A DNA stretch of 64,000 nucleotides. Source: Poriferisodalis sp965198245 (GTDB taxonomy: Bacteria; Actinomycetota; Acidimicrobiia; Acidimicrobiales; Poriferisodalaceae). Shown here piece by piece: positions 7,153-15,633 of this stretch. The position numbers and the translations under genes are program-made. Position 1 is the first letter of the stretch; each line of letters starts with the position of its first letter. The notes beneath the pieces were generated by a model, which had not been told where the DNA came from, searched no databases, and saw nothing but the letters and a program-made list of their open reading frames with translations. The stretch lies in assembly GCF_965198245.1 (NCBI RefSeq), contig NZ_OZ240249.1, positions 1-64,000 of the forward strand, in the 5' to 3' direction.

Positions 7153-8033
7153 ATGAAGTTTCGGGCTCAGGTATTGCAACACCGGCAAGTTCGCCATGGA
7201 CACAGCGCTTGCCACCGAGCTCGTGCAGGCCGGCGAGGCCGCCGGATTCGAGTCGGCGTGGACGGTGGAGCACACCGTGATTCCGTCGGGCTACCAGTCG
7301 CAGTACCCCTACAGCCCTGACGGCAAGATGGCCGGCGGCGTGGAGGACCTGCTGCTGCCCGATCCGCTGATGTGGATGGCCTACATGGCCGGTGATCACG
7401 TCCACCATCAACTTCGCCACCGGCATCCTGATCGTGCCCCAGCACAGTCCGGTGGTGTGCGCCAAGCAGATCGCCACGCTCGACCACATGTCCGGCGGCC
7501 GGGTCCTGCTGGGCATCGGTGTGGGATGGATGCGCGAGGAATTCGAAGCCATCGGCGTCGGCGATCACTTTGACGACCGCGGACGGCGCACCGACGAGTA
7601 CGTGGCCGCGATGCGAGAGCTGTGGTCGGCCGACCGGCCCACATTCGGGGGTGAGTTCGTGAACTTCGATGCCGCGTACTGCCGGCCGCAGCCGGTGAAC
7701 GGCTCGGTGCCGATCATCGTGGGCGGCGATTCCAAAGTTGCTGCGCGACGGGCGGGGCGGCTCGGTGACGGCTACTTCCCCGCCCGCGGTGCGCCCTGGG
7801 ACCTCATCGACTTGGCCCGCCAGACCGCCGTAGAGCACGGACGGGATCCCGATGCGCTGGAGATCACGGTGTCAGTGCCTGCGGACCTCGATGAGATACC
7901 GGAACTCGCCCGTCGGGGGGTCAGCCGGATCGCGGTGCCGGTGTCACCAATGGCCGGTCTGCAGACCGTGATCGCCACGCCCGACGACGCCAGCTCGTGG
8001 GCCGAGACCATCCAGCGCTACGCGGGTCTATAA
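7153..8033 (+). CDS. LLM-class (luciferase-like) F420-dependent oxidoreductase, two frameshifts
   Basis: Flavin/F420-dependent TIM-barrel oxidoreductase of unknown substrate. Three frames together give one continuous family sequence. The N-terminus (GLRYCNTGKFAMDTALATEL and on to GFESAWTVEHTVIP) needs one extra T removed near 7160. The middle from TINFATGILIVPQHSPV onward needs one base added near 7393. The rest (ATLDHMSGGRVLLGIGVGWM, VPIIVGGDSKVAARRAGRLG) is clean to the stop. The ATG at 7153 and the TAA at 8033 bound about 292 residues, normal for the family. As written, no single frame is complete. Confidence 0.82.
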
Positions 8034-8100
8034 GAGCCGCCGCTGTTTGGGGTAGCTCGAAATAAATCGAGATTCACCAATAGTGCGCAAGAACTACGTT

Positions 8101-8172
8101 GCGCGATCGGCGGGACGGACCCGGGCTATCTCATAGAGCCGTGCGCCCGGGGCCGTCCCGCTCGCATCGCGC
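8101..8172. terminator. Large hairpin between convergent genes, probable bidirectional terminator
   Basis: An outer 7-bp stem (8101-8107 with 8166-8172) encloses a 17-bp stem (8110-8126 with 8145-8161; one mismatch, 8119/8152) and an 18-nt loop. It is very GC-rich and lies between the end of the luciferase-like gene and the end of the rhodanese gene. There is no T-run, so it may act with Rho or simply protect 3' ends. Confidence 0.6.
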
Positions 8173-8199
8173 GATGACGCCAGCGTAGACGCGGACGGA

Positions 8200-9468
8200 T
8201 CACGAACAGAAACGGAATTCGACCAGGTCGTCGCGGGCGTACTGGTCGGGCAGGGCCACTTCCCAGTCGAGGTAGGCCTGCATGGCGGCTCGGGCCACTT
8301 CGGCGTCTTCGGGGTCGTAGGGCAGCGGCGGCTGACGTGAGCGGCGCGCTGCTTCAGCGTCGTCGTTGCTGCCGGTCACCAACCCTGGCTCGTCCAGCCA
8401 ATCGGGCTCGAGCACCCAGGCGTCCCAGCCCATCTGGATGAGCCACGAGGCCGACATGGTGGCGCCGATGCCGTCGTGGTCAGCCAATACCACCCGCGCC
8501 CCTCGGGTCACCAGGTACTCATCGGTGGCCTGGACGAGTTGGCCGCCCGGTGCGCACAGCGCTCCCGCCAGGTGCCCGGCGGCGTAGTCCCCGGGTGTGC
8601 GTACATCCATGAAGTACGTCGTGCGGTCGCTCTCGGCCAGCCAGACCCCCAGCTGGTCGCGGTCAATCGTGCGCACGCCGCACCGTTCGGCCACTGCCCC
8701 AGCCGCTGCGAGCGCCTGCTGTCGCCCGCCAACGCCCGGCTCGGGAACCAACTCGTCGCAGCCATGCTCCAGCTGCAGCCCAGCCAGCTCCCATCCCATG
8801 GTGCCGTCCTTCAACGCCACGACTCGCTCCAGCCCAGCCGAGCGCAGCGATTGCGCTCCCATGATGCTGCGGGTCCGCCCGGCGCAATTCACAACCACCG
8901 TGGTGCCGTCGTCGACCAGTTCGTGGACCCGGCGCACCAATTCGCCGCCCGGGCACGACCGGCCGGTCGGGATGCTCATGCGGTTGAACTCCCGGCGGGT
9001 GCGCGAATCCACCACCACCAAGTCCCGACCGTCGACCAGCCAGCCCGAGAGCTCCTCAGCGGTCACATGCGGAGTGCCGAAGTGTCCTTCGACCAACTCG
9101 CCGAACAGCTTCGACGGCACGTTGATGCCCGAGTACAGCTCGCCACCTGCAGCCGCCCAGGCGTCGATGCCGCCGTCGAGCACCGCGGTGTCGGTGTAAC
9201 CGAGCACGGTGAGCTCCAGCGCCGCCGCCGCGGCCTCTCCCCCACCGTCGTCGCACACCACGACCGATGTACCTGGCCGTCCGATGCGCGCCGCAACTTC
9301 GAGCCCCACATGGCTCAGCGGCAGGTTCGCGGCATAGAGCAGGTGCCGGCGGGTGAACTCCGTGGGCTCGCGGGCATCCACCAGCGCCAACTCAGTGCCG
9401 TCGCGGCGCAGCAACCCGCGGTGCCGCTCCATCAGCTCAGCCGCCGTCACGGCGCGGACGTCAGCCAT
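8200..9468 (-). CDS. Triple rhodanese-domain sulfurtransferase
   Basis: Rhodaneses move sulfane sulfur through an active-site cysteine persulfide. Three domains can be seen in 422 aa. Domain 1 (about 1-110) has DAREPTEFTRRH and Cys72 in VVVCDDGGG. Domain 2 (about 130-240) has DSRTRREFNR and Cys195 in NCAGRTRS. Domain 3 (about 265-375) has DVRTPGDYAAGH, but Asp330 sits where the cysteine should be (VVLADHDG), so it is probably inactive or regulatory. The ATG at 9468 is preferred over TTG 9471 because GGAGAA precedes it. It is the third gene after the GS-like and dioxygenase-like genes. Confidence 0.88.
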   Translation of the reverse strand: MADVRAVTAAELMERHRGLLRRDGTELALVDAREPTEFTRRHLLYAANLPLSHVGLEVAARIGRPGTSVVVCDDGGGEAAAAALELTVLGYTDTAVLDGGIDAWAAAGGELYSGINVPSKLFGELVEGHFGTPHVTAEELSGWLVDGRDLVVVDSRTRREFNRMSIPTGRSCPGGELVRRVHELVDDGTTVVVNCAGRTRSIMGAQSLRSAGLERVVALKDGTMGWELAGLQLEHGCDELVPEPGVGGRQQALAAAGAVAERCGVRTIDRDQLGVWLAESDRTTYFMDVRTPGDYAAGHLAGALCAPGGQLVQATDEYLVTRGARVVLADHDGIGATMSASWLIQMGWDAWVLEPDWLDEPGLVTGSNDDAEAARRSRQPPLPYDPEDAEVARAAMQAYLDWEVALPDQYARDDLVEFRFCS

Positions 9469-9510
9469 CAAGTTCTCCGGGTCGGGGCTGCGCCAGGGCG
9501 CATGCGTACC

Positions 9511-10143
9511 TCAGGCAACGGCGGTCGACCGATGGCTCGGGCGGGCTTCGACGATGTGACCCACGTCGTAGTACTCACGCCACTCGCCCTGGTCGGCGTG
9601 CCAGAACCGTCGCCCCTTGAGCCGTTCCAGCGCCAAGCCGTAGCAGTGGAAGTTGGTCGACGCGCCCTCGATATGGATCGAGTGCAGATCGTGGCCCAGC
9701 ATTGCCACGCCGGTGCAGCGTTCGACCATGACCTCACGGACGGCCTGCGGTTCTCCCTCGCCGGCGCACCGGTCGTAGAAGCGGTTCAGCTCCTGGCCGC
9801 GCATGCCCACGATCACCGCCCACGTGGTGTGCTCGTGCGGCGGCGCGGCGGTGCCGTCGCGCACGCTTTGCACATACAGCGCCAGCTCGTCGTCGTCGTT
9901 CTGTGCGATCCGGTACATGCGGGTGCTGCGCCCCTCGGTCGGCGGCGGGAAGTCCTCGAGCGGGAACAGGTCGTCGCGCTCGGCCAGCTGCAGCAGCCGT
10001 TCGCGGATGCGCTCAACCCCGCCACGGTCGATACCGCCGTGCTCACGGCCGTGCGCGTCGATCTTGGCGATGTCGTCCATCGCGTCTGCGACCGCGACAG
10101 CGCGCTCGGTAGCCCGTTCTGCCGCCATATCTGTTGCGCTCAT
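9511..10143 (-). CDS. Cysteine dioxygenase-family cupin (thiol dioxygenase)
   Basis: Family members oxidise cysteine or 3-mercaptopropionate to the sulfinate with an Fe(II) centre. The 210-aa product has a cupin core with HEH at 103-105 (PPHEHTTWAV), a third likely ligand at His154 (HDLHSIHIEG), and GQELNRFYDR between. The ATG at 10143 lies 10 bp after the GS-like gene, so the two are probably co-transcribed, with the rhodanese gene 42 bp further on. Dioxygenase plus rhodanese suggests handling of sulfur from a thiol substrate; which thiol cannot be told from sequence. Confidence 0.85.
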   Translation of the reverse strand: MSATDMAAERATERAVAVADAMDDIAKIDAHGREHGGIDRGGVERIRERLLQLAERDDLFPLEDFPPPTEGRSTRMYRIAQNDDDELALYVQSVRDGTAAPPHEHTTWAVIVGMRGQELNRFYDRCAGEGEPQAVREVMVERCTGVAMLGHDLHSIHIEGASTNFHCYGLALERLKGRRFWHADQGEWREYYDVGHIVEARPSHRSTAVA

Positions 10144-10153
10144 GGCTCTCCCC

Positions 10154-11533
10154 TCAGAACAGCGTGAGGTACTGGTCGACCTCGCCAGCGGTGACCACGC
10201 TGTGGTGAGCAAGGAACTCGTCCTTCTTTACCTTCACGAAGTAGTCGCGATAAGGACCCTCGGCGGTGTCCCCCAGCCCGGCGCCGATGACGTCACAGGA
10301 AGCGAGTTCCTCGGCGGCGTGCAGCAGGGTGGGCGGCAGCACCTCGATCCCCTTGGCTGACACCTCTTCGGCAGACAGGGCATGCAGGTTGTCGGTGTTC
10401 GGATCGCCCGGGTCGATGTCGTTGTCGATGCCGTCGAGCCCGCAGGCCAGGTACGTCGCGAACATCAGGTACGGGTTGGCGGCGCCGTCGCCCAGACGTA
10501 TCTCGATCCGGTCGGGCTCGGGGATGCGGATCATCTGCGTGCGGTTGTTTCCGCCGTACGCCGCGTACGCCGGTGCCCAGGTGGCTCCTGAGGTGGGTGC
10601 GCCCACCCCCATGCGCTTGTAGGAGTTGACGATCGGGCAGACCACCGCCACCAGCGAGCGGGCGTGGCGGGTGATCCCGCCCACGAACTTGTAGGCGAGG
10701 TCGCTCAGGCCCAGTCCCTTGGTGTCGGGCCCGCCGCCACTGCCGCCGATGAACAGAGGCTCGTCCGTGTCGGCAGTCCACAGGCTCAGATGGGTGTGCA
10801 GCCCGTTGCCGGTCTTGTCAGCAAAGGGCTTAGGCATAAACGTGGCGTAGCGGCCATCGCGCTGAGCCAGGGTGTGCACCATCAGCCGGAACAGGATCAG
10901 CCGATCGGCAGTGGTGAGCGCGTCGGAGTACAGCCAGTTCTGTTCGTACTGGCCGTTGGCGTCCTCGTGGTCGTTGGCGTAGTTGCCCCAGCCCATGGCG
11001 TCGAGGTTCTTCGACACCGCCACCAGGTGCGGCAGCATTCGGGTGAGGCCCTTGGCGTCGTAGCACGGCAGCGTCATGTTGTCGCGTTCGTCGGCCACCG
11101 AGATGGAGCCGTCGTCGTTGCGCACCACCAGCGAGTACTCGGCCTCCACGCCGCACTTCAGCACGAGGTTGCGCTCGGCCGCCGCTTCAAGCGCCCGGCG
11201 CAGGATCACCCGGGGCGAATATGGCCACAGCTCGCCCTCCACGGTGGGATCGCACTGCATTGCGGCCACGTTCGGCTGCCATGGCAACTGTGTATACGAG
11301 GACGGATCGGGCAGGGCCAGGATGTCGGGGCTGGAGGGGTCCTGGCCCATCGGGCCAGCCGCAAAGCCTGCAAAGCCGGCTCCGTCGCTCATCAGACCGT
11401 CCAAGGCGCTGATCGGCACCAGCTTGGCGCACGGCTTTCCGTGCATCTCCACGAACATGGCGTAGATGAACTCCACGCCCTCGGCCTCGGCTCGGCTGCG
11501 GATCTCGTCGACTGCGTCAGTGCCGTTGCTCAT
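10154..11533 (-). CDS. Glutamine synthetase type III / gamma-glutamylmethylamide synthetase-like
   Basis: ATP-dependent ligase joining glutamate to ammonia or, in GMAS enzymes, to methylamine. The 459-aa protein has the GS beta-grasp start (VEFIYAMFVEMHGKPCAKLVP, DGAGFAGFAAGPMGQDP), the catalytic core (GVEAEYSLV, NYANDHEDANGQYEQNW, NGLHTHLSLW, CPIVNSYKR, GGNNRTQMIR) and the ending GEVDQYLTLF. This is the short GS-III/GMAS pattern, distinct from GlnA-I. Its divergent neighbours are the three mgsABC/glxBCD subunits, the classic partners of GMAS in the N-methylglutamate pathway. The dehydrogenase of that pathway is not in the window, so the substrate stays open. Confidence 0.87.
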   Translation of the reverse strand: MSNGTDAVDEIRSRAEAEGVEFIYAMFVEMHGKPCAKLVPISALDGLMSDGAGFAGFAAGPMGQDPSSPDILALPDPSSYTQLPWQPNVAAMQCDPTVEGELWPYSPRVILRRALEAAAERNLVLKCGVEAEYSLVVRNDDGSISVADERDNMTLPCYDAKGLTRMLPHLVAVSKNLDAMGWGNYANDHEDANGQYEQNWLYSDALTTADRLILFRLMVHTLAQRDGRYATFMPKPFADKTGNGLHTHLSLWTADTDEPLFIGGSGGGPDTKGLGLSDLAYKFVGGITRHARSLVAVVCPIVNSYKRMGVGAPTSGATWAPAYAAYGGNNRTQMIRIPEPDRIEIRLGDGAANPYLMFATYLACGLDGIDNDIDPGDPNTDNLHALSAEEVSAKGIEVLPPTLLHAAEELASCDVIGAGLGDTAEGPYRDYFVKVKKDEFLAHHSVVTAGEVDQYLTLF

Positions 11534-11696
11534 GGCGTTCCCCCTGTGATCGTGCCCTCACTGTCCGAACCCTCATCGGCCCGACCTGAGCGCTGTCCCG
11601 CCGCCGACAGTACTCAACGGCGTGGCCGAATTTGGCTGGGCGCTACGGTTCGGGGCTGGACTGACGGCGACGAGGACCGTCGGGCGGAGGAGCGCC
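11534..11696. promoter_or_regulatory. Divergent control region between the GS-like operon and mgsA-like gene
   Basis: A 163-bp gap separates two head-to-head transcription units of the same functional module and must hold both promoters. I see no convincing -10/-35 pair or operator repeat. GGCGGAGGAG just before 11697 is the ribosome binding site of the rightward unit. Confidence 0.45.
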
Positions 11697-12596
11697 ATGT
11701 GCGGCATCGTGGGCCTGTTCTGCAAAACCGAGACCCACCGGCACGAGCTGGGCCGGCTCACGGCAGTGATGCTGCGGGAAATGCGCGACCGCGGCCCCGA
11801 CAGTGCCGGGTTCGCCGTCTACGACCCGGGCACCGACGGTCGCACCCGTGTCACCGTGCTGGCCGAGGGGCGCGAGGTGGACTGGGGCCCGGTTGCGGCC
11901 GCGCTGGAAGTGGTGCTGGACGCTGAGGTGACGGTACGGGCGGTGCACGACCACGCCGTGTTCACCACTGGCGGCGATGGCCGCACCGTCCGCCAATGGA
12001 TCATCGACAACGTGGCGGGCGCGTCGGTGCTGAGCTACGGCGACCAGATCGAGCTGTACAAGGCGGTGGGCGACCCGCACCTGGTGGCCGAGCGTTACGA
12101 CCTTGCCGGGCGCACCGGCACCCATGCCTTGGCCCACACCCGCATGGCCACCGAGTCGGCGGTGACCACCAACGGCTCGCACCCGTTCGTCACCGGCGCA
12201 GACACCTGCCTGGTGCACAACGGATCGCTGTCGAACCACAACCGGTTGCGGCGATTCCTGGAGGCCCAGGGCGAATCGTTCCAGACCGAGAACGACTCCG
12301 AGGTGGCGGCCGGCTACCTGTCGTGGCGGATGCGCTCGGGCAACACCATTTCCGAGGCACTTGAGGGTGCGCTGGGCGACCTGGACGGCTTCTACACGTT
12401 TGCGATTGGCGTGGCCGACGGATTCGCCATCCTGCGCGACCCCATCGCCTGCAAGCCTGCGGTGGTGGCCGAGACGGACGACTGGGTGGCCATGTCGTCG
12501 GAGTACCGAGCCATTGCGCGCCTGCCCGGCGCGACCGATGCCGAAATATGGGAGCCGGAGCCGGCCCGCATCTACGCGTGGAGTCTGGCGGCGTGA
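11697..12596 (+). CDS. Class II glutamine amidotransferase subunit (MgsA/GlxB-like)
   Basis: Ntn-type glutaminase subunit of a split glutamate-synthase-like enzyme; releases the amino group from glutamine or gamma-glutamylmethylamide. The start MCGIVGLF puts the nucleophile Cys at position 2, and GGAGG lies upstream of ATG 11697. Other motifs are REMRDRGPDSAGFAVYD, LAHTRMATESAVTTNGSHPF and VHNGSLSNHN. The length of 299 aa equals that usual for MgsA. A GXGXG subunit and an FMN subunit follow in the same direction, reproducing the mgsABC/glxBCD order. Confidence 0.87.
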   Translation: MCGIVGLFCKTETHRHELGRLTAVMLREMRDRGPDSAGFAVYDPGTDGRTRVTVLAEGREVDWGPVAAALEVVLDAEVTVRAVHDHAVFTTGGDGRTVRQWIIDNVAGASVLSYGDQIELYKAVGDPHLVAERYDLAGRTGTHALAHTRMATESAVTTNGSHPFVTGADTCLVHNGSLSNHNRLRRFLEAQGESFQTENDSEVAAGYLSWRMRSGNTISEALEGALGDLDGFYTFAIGVADGFAILRDPIACKPAVVAETDDWVAMSSEYRAIARLPGATDAEIWEPEPARIYAWSLAA

Positions 12597-12609
12597 GGGG
12601 CCGGGCGGC

Positions 12610-13344
12610 ATGAGCGGGGCCGCGCGCGTCTTCGATCTCGCCGAGGTGAGCCGGCGAGAACTCAATCAGGCACTGCACAACGCCCCCGACGGAGAGTCCT
12701 TCAAGATTGTCAATCCCCGCGGCGCCCATGCGGTTGCGTGCGGCATCGCTGCCGCGATCGACGTAGTGGTGCGCGGCTCGGTGGGCTACTACTGCGCTGG
12801 CATGCACCAGCGCGGCCGGATCCTGGTGGAGGGCAATGCCAGCACTGGGCTGGCCGAGAACATTATGTCCGGGGTGGTGCGCATCACCGGCAACGCCACC
12901 ATGTCAGCGGGCGCGACGGGCTGCGGTGGCCTCCTGGTTGTGGGGGGCAATGCGGGCGCCCGGTGTGGCATCTCCATGAAGGGCGTCGACATCGTGGTAG
13001 GCGGCAACGTCGGCCACATGAGTGCGTTCATGGCCCAAGCCGGGAACCTGGTGGTGTGTGGCGATGCTGCGGCGGACTTGGGCGACTCCATCTACGAGGC
13101 GCAGATCTTTGTACGGGGCGACGTGGAGTCGCTGGGCGCGGACTGTGTACCCAAGGAGATGCGGCCCGAACATCTCGACACGCTGGCCCGGCTGCTGGCC
13201 GCGGCTGGCGGGGCGACCGATGGGGCTAACGCCGGCGACTTTCGCCGCTACGGCTCGGCCCGGCGCCTTTACAACTTCATCATCGACGACGTGGACGCAC
13301 TGCATGCGGCCGCCGCAGCCGGCACGGCGACGGCCATCCGATGA
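12610..13344 (+). CDS. GXGXG-motif subunit (MgsB/GlxC-like) of split glutamate synthase
   Basis: Corresponds to the beta-helix C-terminal domain of glutamate synthase, here a separate 244-aa protein that shapes the ammonia or methylamine channel. The repeated right-handed helix pattern is visible in GNASTGLAENIMSGVVRITG, GATGCGGLLVVGGNAGARCG and GVDIVVGGNVGHMSAFMAQAGN. The ATG at 12610 follows mgsA by 13 bp, and the stop overlaps the next ATG (ATGA), so translation is coupled. Confidence 0.85.
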   Translation: MSGAARVFDLAEVSRRELNQALHNAPDGESFKIVNPRGAHAVACGIAAAIDVVVRGSVGYYCAGMHQRGRILVEGNASTGLAENIMSGVVRITGNATMSAGATGCGGLLVVGGNAGARCGISMKGVDIVVGGNVGHMSAFMAQAGNLVVCGDAAADLGDSIYEAQIFVRGDVESLGADCVPKEMRPEHLDTLARLLAAAGGATDGANAGDFRRYGSARRLYNFIIDDVDALHAAAAAGTATAIR

Positions 13345-14732
13345 CTGGGACACCGGCTGGGACACCGAACGGCGGCCCCACACCGACCGGCAACTCGGCG
13401 CCTCTCGCCAACACTGACCCTGACTACTGGCACCTGCGCGAGTCGTACACGTTCGACCGCAACGTGATCGCCGAGATCCGTCGGGCTGCCAACACCGGCA
13501 TCTACCGCATCCGGGGATGGGGGGCCAAGCGCCACCTGCCCACCCTCGACGACCTCGTGTTCCTCGGGGCGTCGATGTCGCGCTACCCGCTGGAGGGATA
13601 CCGCGAGGCCTGCGGCACCGATGTGGTGATCGGCGAGGACCGGGCCGAGCGGCCAGTGCACCTGAAGATCCCGGTCACCATCGCCGGCATGAGCTTCGGC
13701 TCGCTGTCGGCCCAAGCCAAAGAAGCGCTCGGCCGGGGCGCGTCGGCGGCGGGGACCTCCACCACCACCGGCGACGGCGGCATGACCGCCGAGGAACGCG
13801 AGCACTCGTCGGTGCTCGTCTACCAGTACCTGCCGTCTCGCTACGGCATGAACCCGGACGATCTGCGAGCGGCGGACGCCATCGAGGTAGTGGTGGGCCA
13901 AGGCGTCAAGCCGGGCGGCGGCGGAATGCTGCTCGGCCAGAAGATCACCGAACGGGTTGCCGAGATGCGCACCCTGCCCACCGGGATCGACCAGCGCTCG
14001 GCGTGCCGGCATCCTGACTGGACCGGTCCCGACGACCTGGAGATCAAGATCGGCGAGCTGCGCGAGATCACCGACTGGAAGGTGCCGATCTACGTGAAGG
14101 TGGGCGCGGCCCGCCCCTACTACGACACAGCGCTGGCGGTGAAGGCCGGCGCGGACGCGGTGGTGGTCGACGGCATGCAGGGCGGCACCGCCGCGACACA
14201 GGACGTGTTCATCGAGCACGTCGGCATCCCGACGGTCGCTGCGATTCCCGAAGCCGTACGGGCCCTGCGCGAGCTCGGCGTTCACCGCCGTGAGGTGAAG
14301 CTCATCGCAGCAGGCGGCTTCCGCTCGGGCGCGGATGTGGCGAAGGCACTGGCGCTGGGCGCCGACGCTGCGTCAATCGGCACTGCTGCACTGATCGCCA
14401 TCGGCGACAACGACCCCGCCTATGAAGCCGAATACCAGGCGCTAGGAACCTCAGCTGGCTTCTGGGAGGACTTCCAAGCCGGCACCGACCCGGCCGGCAT
14501 CACCACCCAAGACCCTGAGCTGTCGGCCCGGCTCGACCCGGTGCTGGCCGGGCGGCGCCTGGCCAACTACTTGCAGGTGCTCACTATCGAGACGCAGATC
14601 CTGGCCCGCGCGAACGGCAAGTCCCACGTCCTGAACCTGGAACCCGAAGACCTCGCTGCGCTCACAGTCGAGGCTGCCGCCATGGCCAAGGTGCCGCTGG
14701 CCGGCACGAGCTGGGTGCCCGGCGTCAATTGA
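13341..14732 (+). CDS. FMN-binding glutamate synthase-like subunit (MgsC/GlxD-like)
   Basis: Synthase subunit with FMN and an Fe-S centre that would form glutamate or N-methylglutamate from 2-oxoglutarate. In the 463 aa can be seen a proline/threonine-rich lead, IAGMSFGSLSAQAKEALGRG, GVKPGGGGMLLGQKI, VKVGAARPYYDTALAVKAGA, DGMQGGTAATQDVFIEHVG and the phosphate-binding GGFRSGADVAKALALGADA. Length and order match MgsC. It ends 25 bp from the convergent crotonase gene. Confidence 0.87.
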   Translation: MTGTPAGTPNGGPTPTGNSAPLANTDPDYWHLRESYTFDRNVIAEIRRAANTGIYRIRGWGAKRHLPTLDDLVFLGASMSRYPLEGYREACGTDVVIGEDRAERPVHLKIPVTIAGMSFGSLSAQAKEALGRGASAAGTSTTTGDGGMTAEEREHSSVLVYQYLPSRYGMNPDDLRAADAIEVVVGQGVKPGGGGMLLGQKITERVAEMRTLPTGIDQRSACRHPDWTGPDDLEIKIGELREITDWKVPIYVKVGAARPYYDTALAVKAGADAVVVDGMQGGTAATQDVFIEHVGIPTVAAIPEAVRALRELGVHRREVKLIAAGGFRSGADVAKALALGADAASIGTAALIAIGDNDPAYEAEYQALGTSAGFWEDFQAGTDPAGITTQDPELSARLDPVLAGRRLANYLQVLTIETQILARANGKSHVLNLEPEDLAALTVEAAAMAKVPLAGTSWVPGVN

Positions 14733-14757
14733 CTCGGCCCAGGCCTGCGAACATCCG

Positions 14758-15534
14758 CTAGCGGCCCTGCCACTGGGGTGGGCGCTTCTCGGAGAATGCG
14801 CGCGGGCCCTCGATGTAGTCGGCGCTGCTGTTCATGGCTCGCACCGCCTCGTACCGGCCTTCATGCGCGGCTCGCACGCTGGCCTCGTTGAGGCCCTGCA
14901 TCGCGGCCTGCTTGGTCGCGCGGATGGACATCGGCGAGCACTCGAGGATCATCTCGGCCCAGCGGCGGGCGCATGCCAACGCCTCGCCTTGGGGGACCAC
15001 CTCGGCGACGATGCCCAACTCCTTAGCCTCAGCTGCGGGCACGTGGCGGCCGGTCAGCATCATGCTCATGGCCCGCTTCAGCCCGATATGTCGCGGCAGC
15101 CGGTGAACGCCACCCGCAAGCGCAGCGAGACCGACCTTCGGCTCTGGCAACGCCAGCAGCGCGTTCTCCGATGCGACGATGATGTCGCAGGCCAGCGCGA
15201 TCTCGAAGCCGCCGCCCATCGCTACGCCGTTCACGGCTCCGATCACTGGCTTGTCGAGGTCCCAGCGCGACGTCAATCCGCCGAAACCCGACGACGGCAT
15301 AGCCGAACGATCACCACCCTCGGCCTGGTACCTCAAGTCATTGCCTGCGCAGAACGCCCGGTCACCCTCGCCGGTCACAATCGCGACCCAGAGATCCGGG
15401 TCGTTCTGGAATTCGTCGAACTGGTCCGACATCTCGGCATTGCCCGGCGGGTGCAGTGCATTCATCCGCTCCGGCCGGTTGATCGTCACGACGAACAGGT
15501 GCCCGTCGCGTTCCGAATAACAGAATTCACCCAT
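14758..15534 (-). CDS. Enoyl-CoA hydratase/isomerase family protein
   Basis: Crotonase-fold acyl-CoA enzyme of 258 aa. ATG 15534 (MGEFCYSERDGHLFVVTINR) is chosen because the longer frame adds only an arginine/proline tail. Oxyanion-hole segments are FCAGNDLRYQ and AMGGGFEIALACD, and EPKVGLAALAGG carries the likely catalytic glutamate. Typical of beta-oxidation-type hydratases, but the substrate cannot be assigned. An SRPBCC gene lies upstream on the same strand. Confidence 0.85.
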   Translation of the reverse strand: MGEFCYSERDGHLFVVTINRPERMNALHPPGNAEMSDQFDEFQNDPDLWVAIVTGEGDRAFCAGNDLRYQAEGGDRSAMPSSGFGGLTSRWDLDKPVIGAVNGVAMGGGFEIALACDIIVASENALLALPEPKVGLAALAGGVHRLPRHIGLKRAMSMMLTGRHVPAAEAKELGIVAEVVPQGEALACARRWAEMILECSPMSIRATKQAAMQGLNEASVRAAHEGRYEAVRAMNSSADYIEGPRAFSEKRPPQWQGR

Positions 15535-15633
15535 GCCGGGCGAACTTAGTAGTCCCCTCTCGGCTTCGCTCAGCGTTGGCCGGCGCGTTCTCGGCGCGGG
15601 TCGGTTTGGTGGCGCTGCGGGGCACCGGCGCAA

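Noticed and set aside
8476..10167. 563-aa plus-strand open frame over the rhodanese and dioxygenase genes
   Set aside because: It is the reverse complement of two well-recognised minus-strand genes; its His/Arg/Gln-rich sequence is typical of an antisense reading in high-GC DNA.
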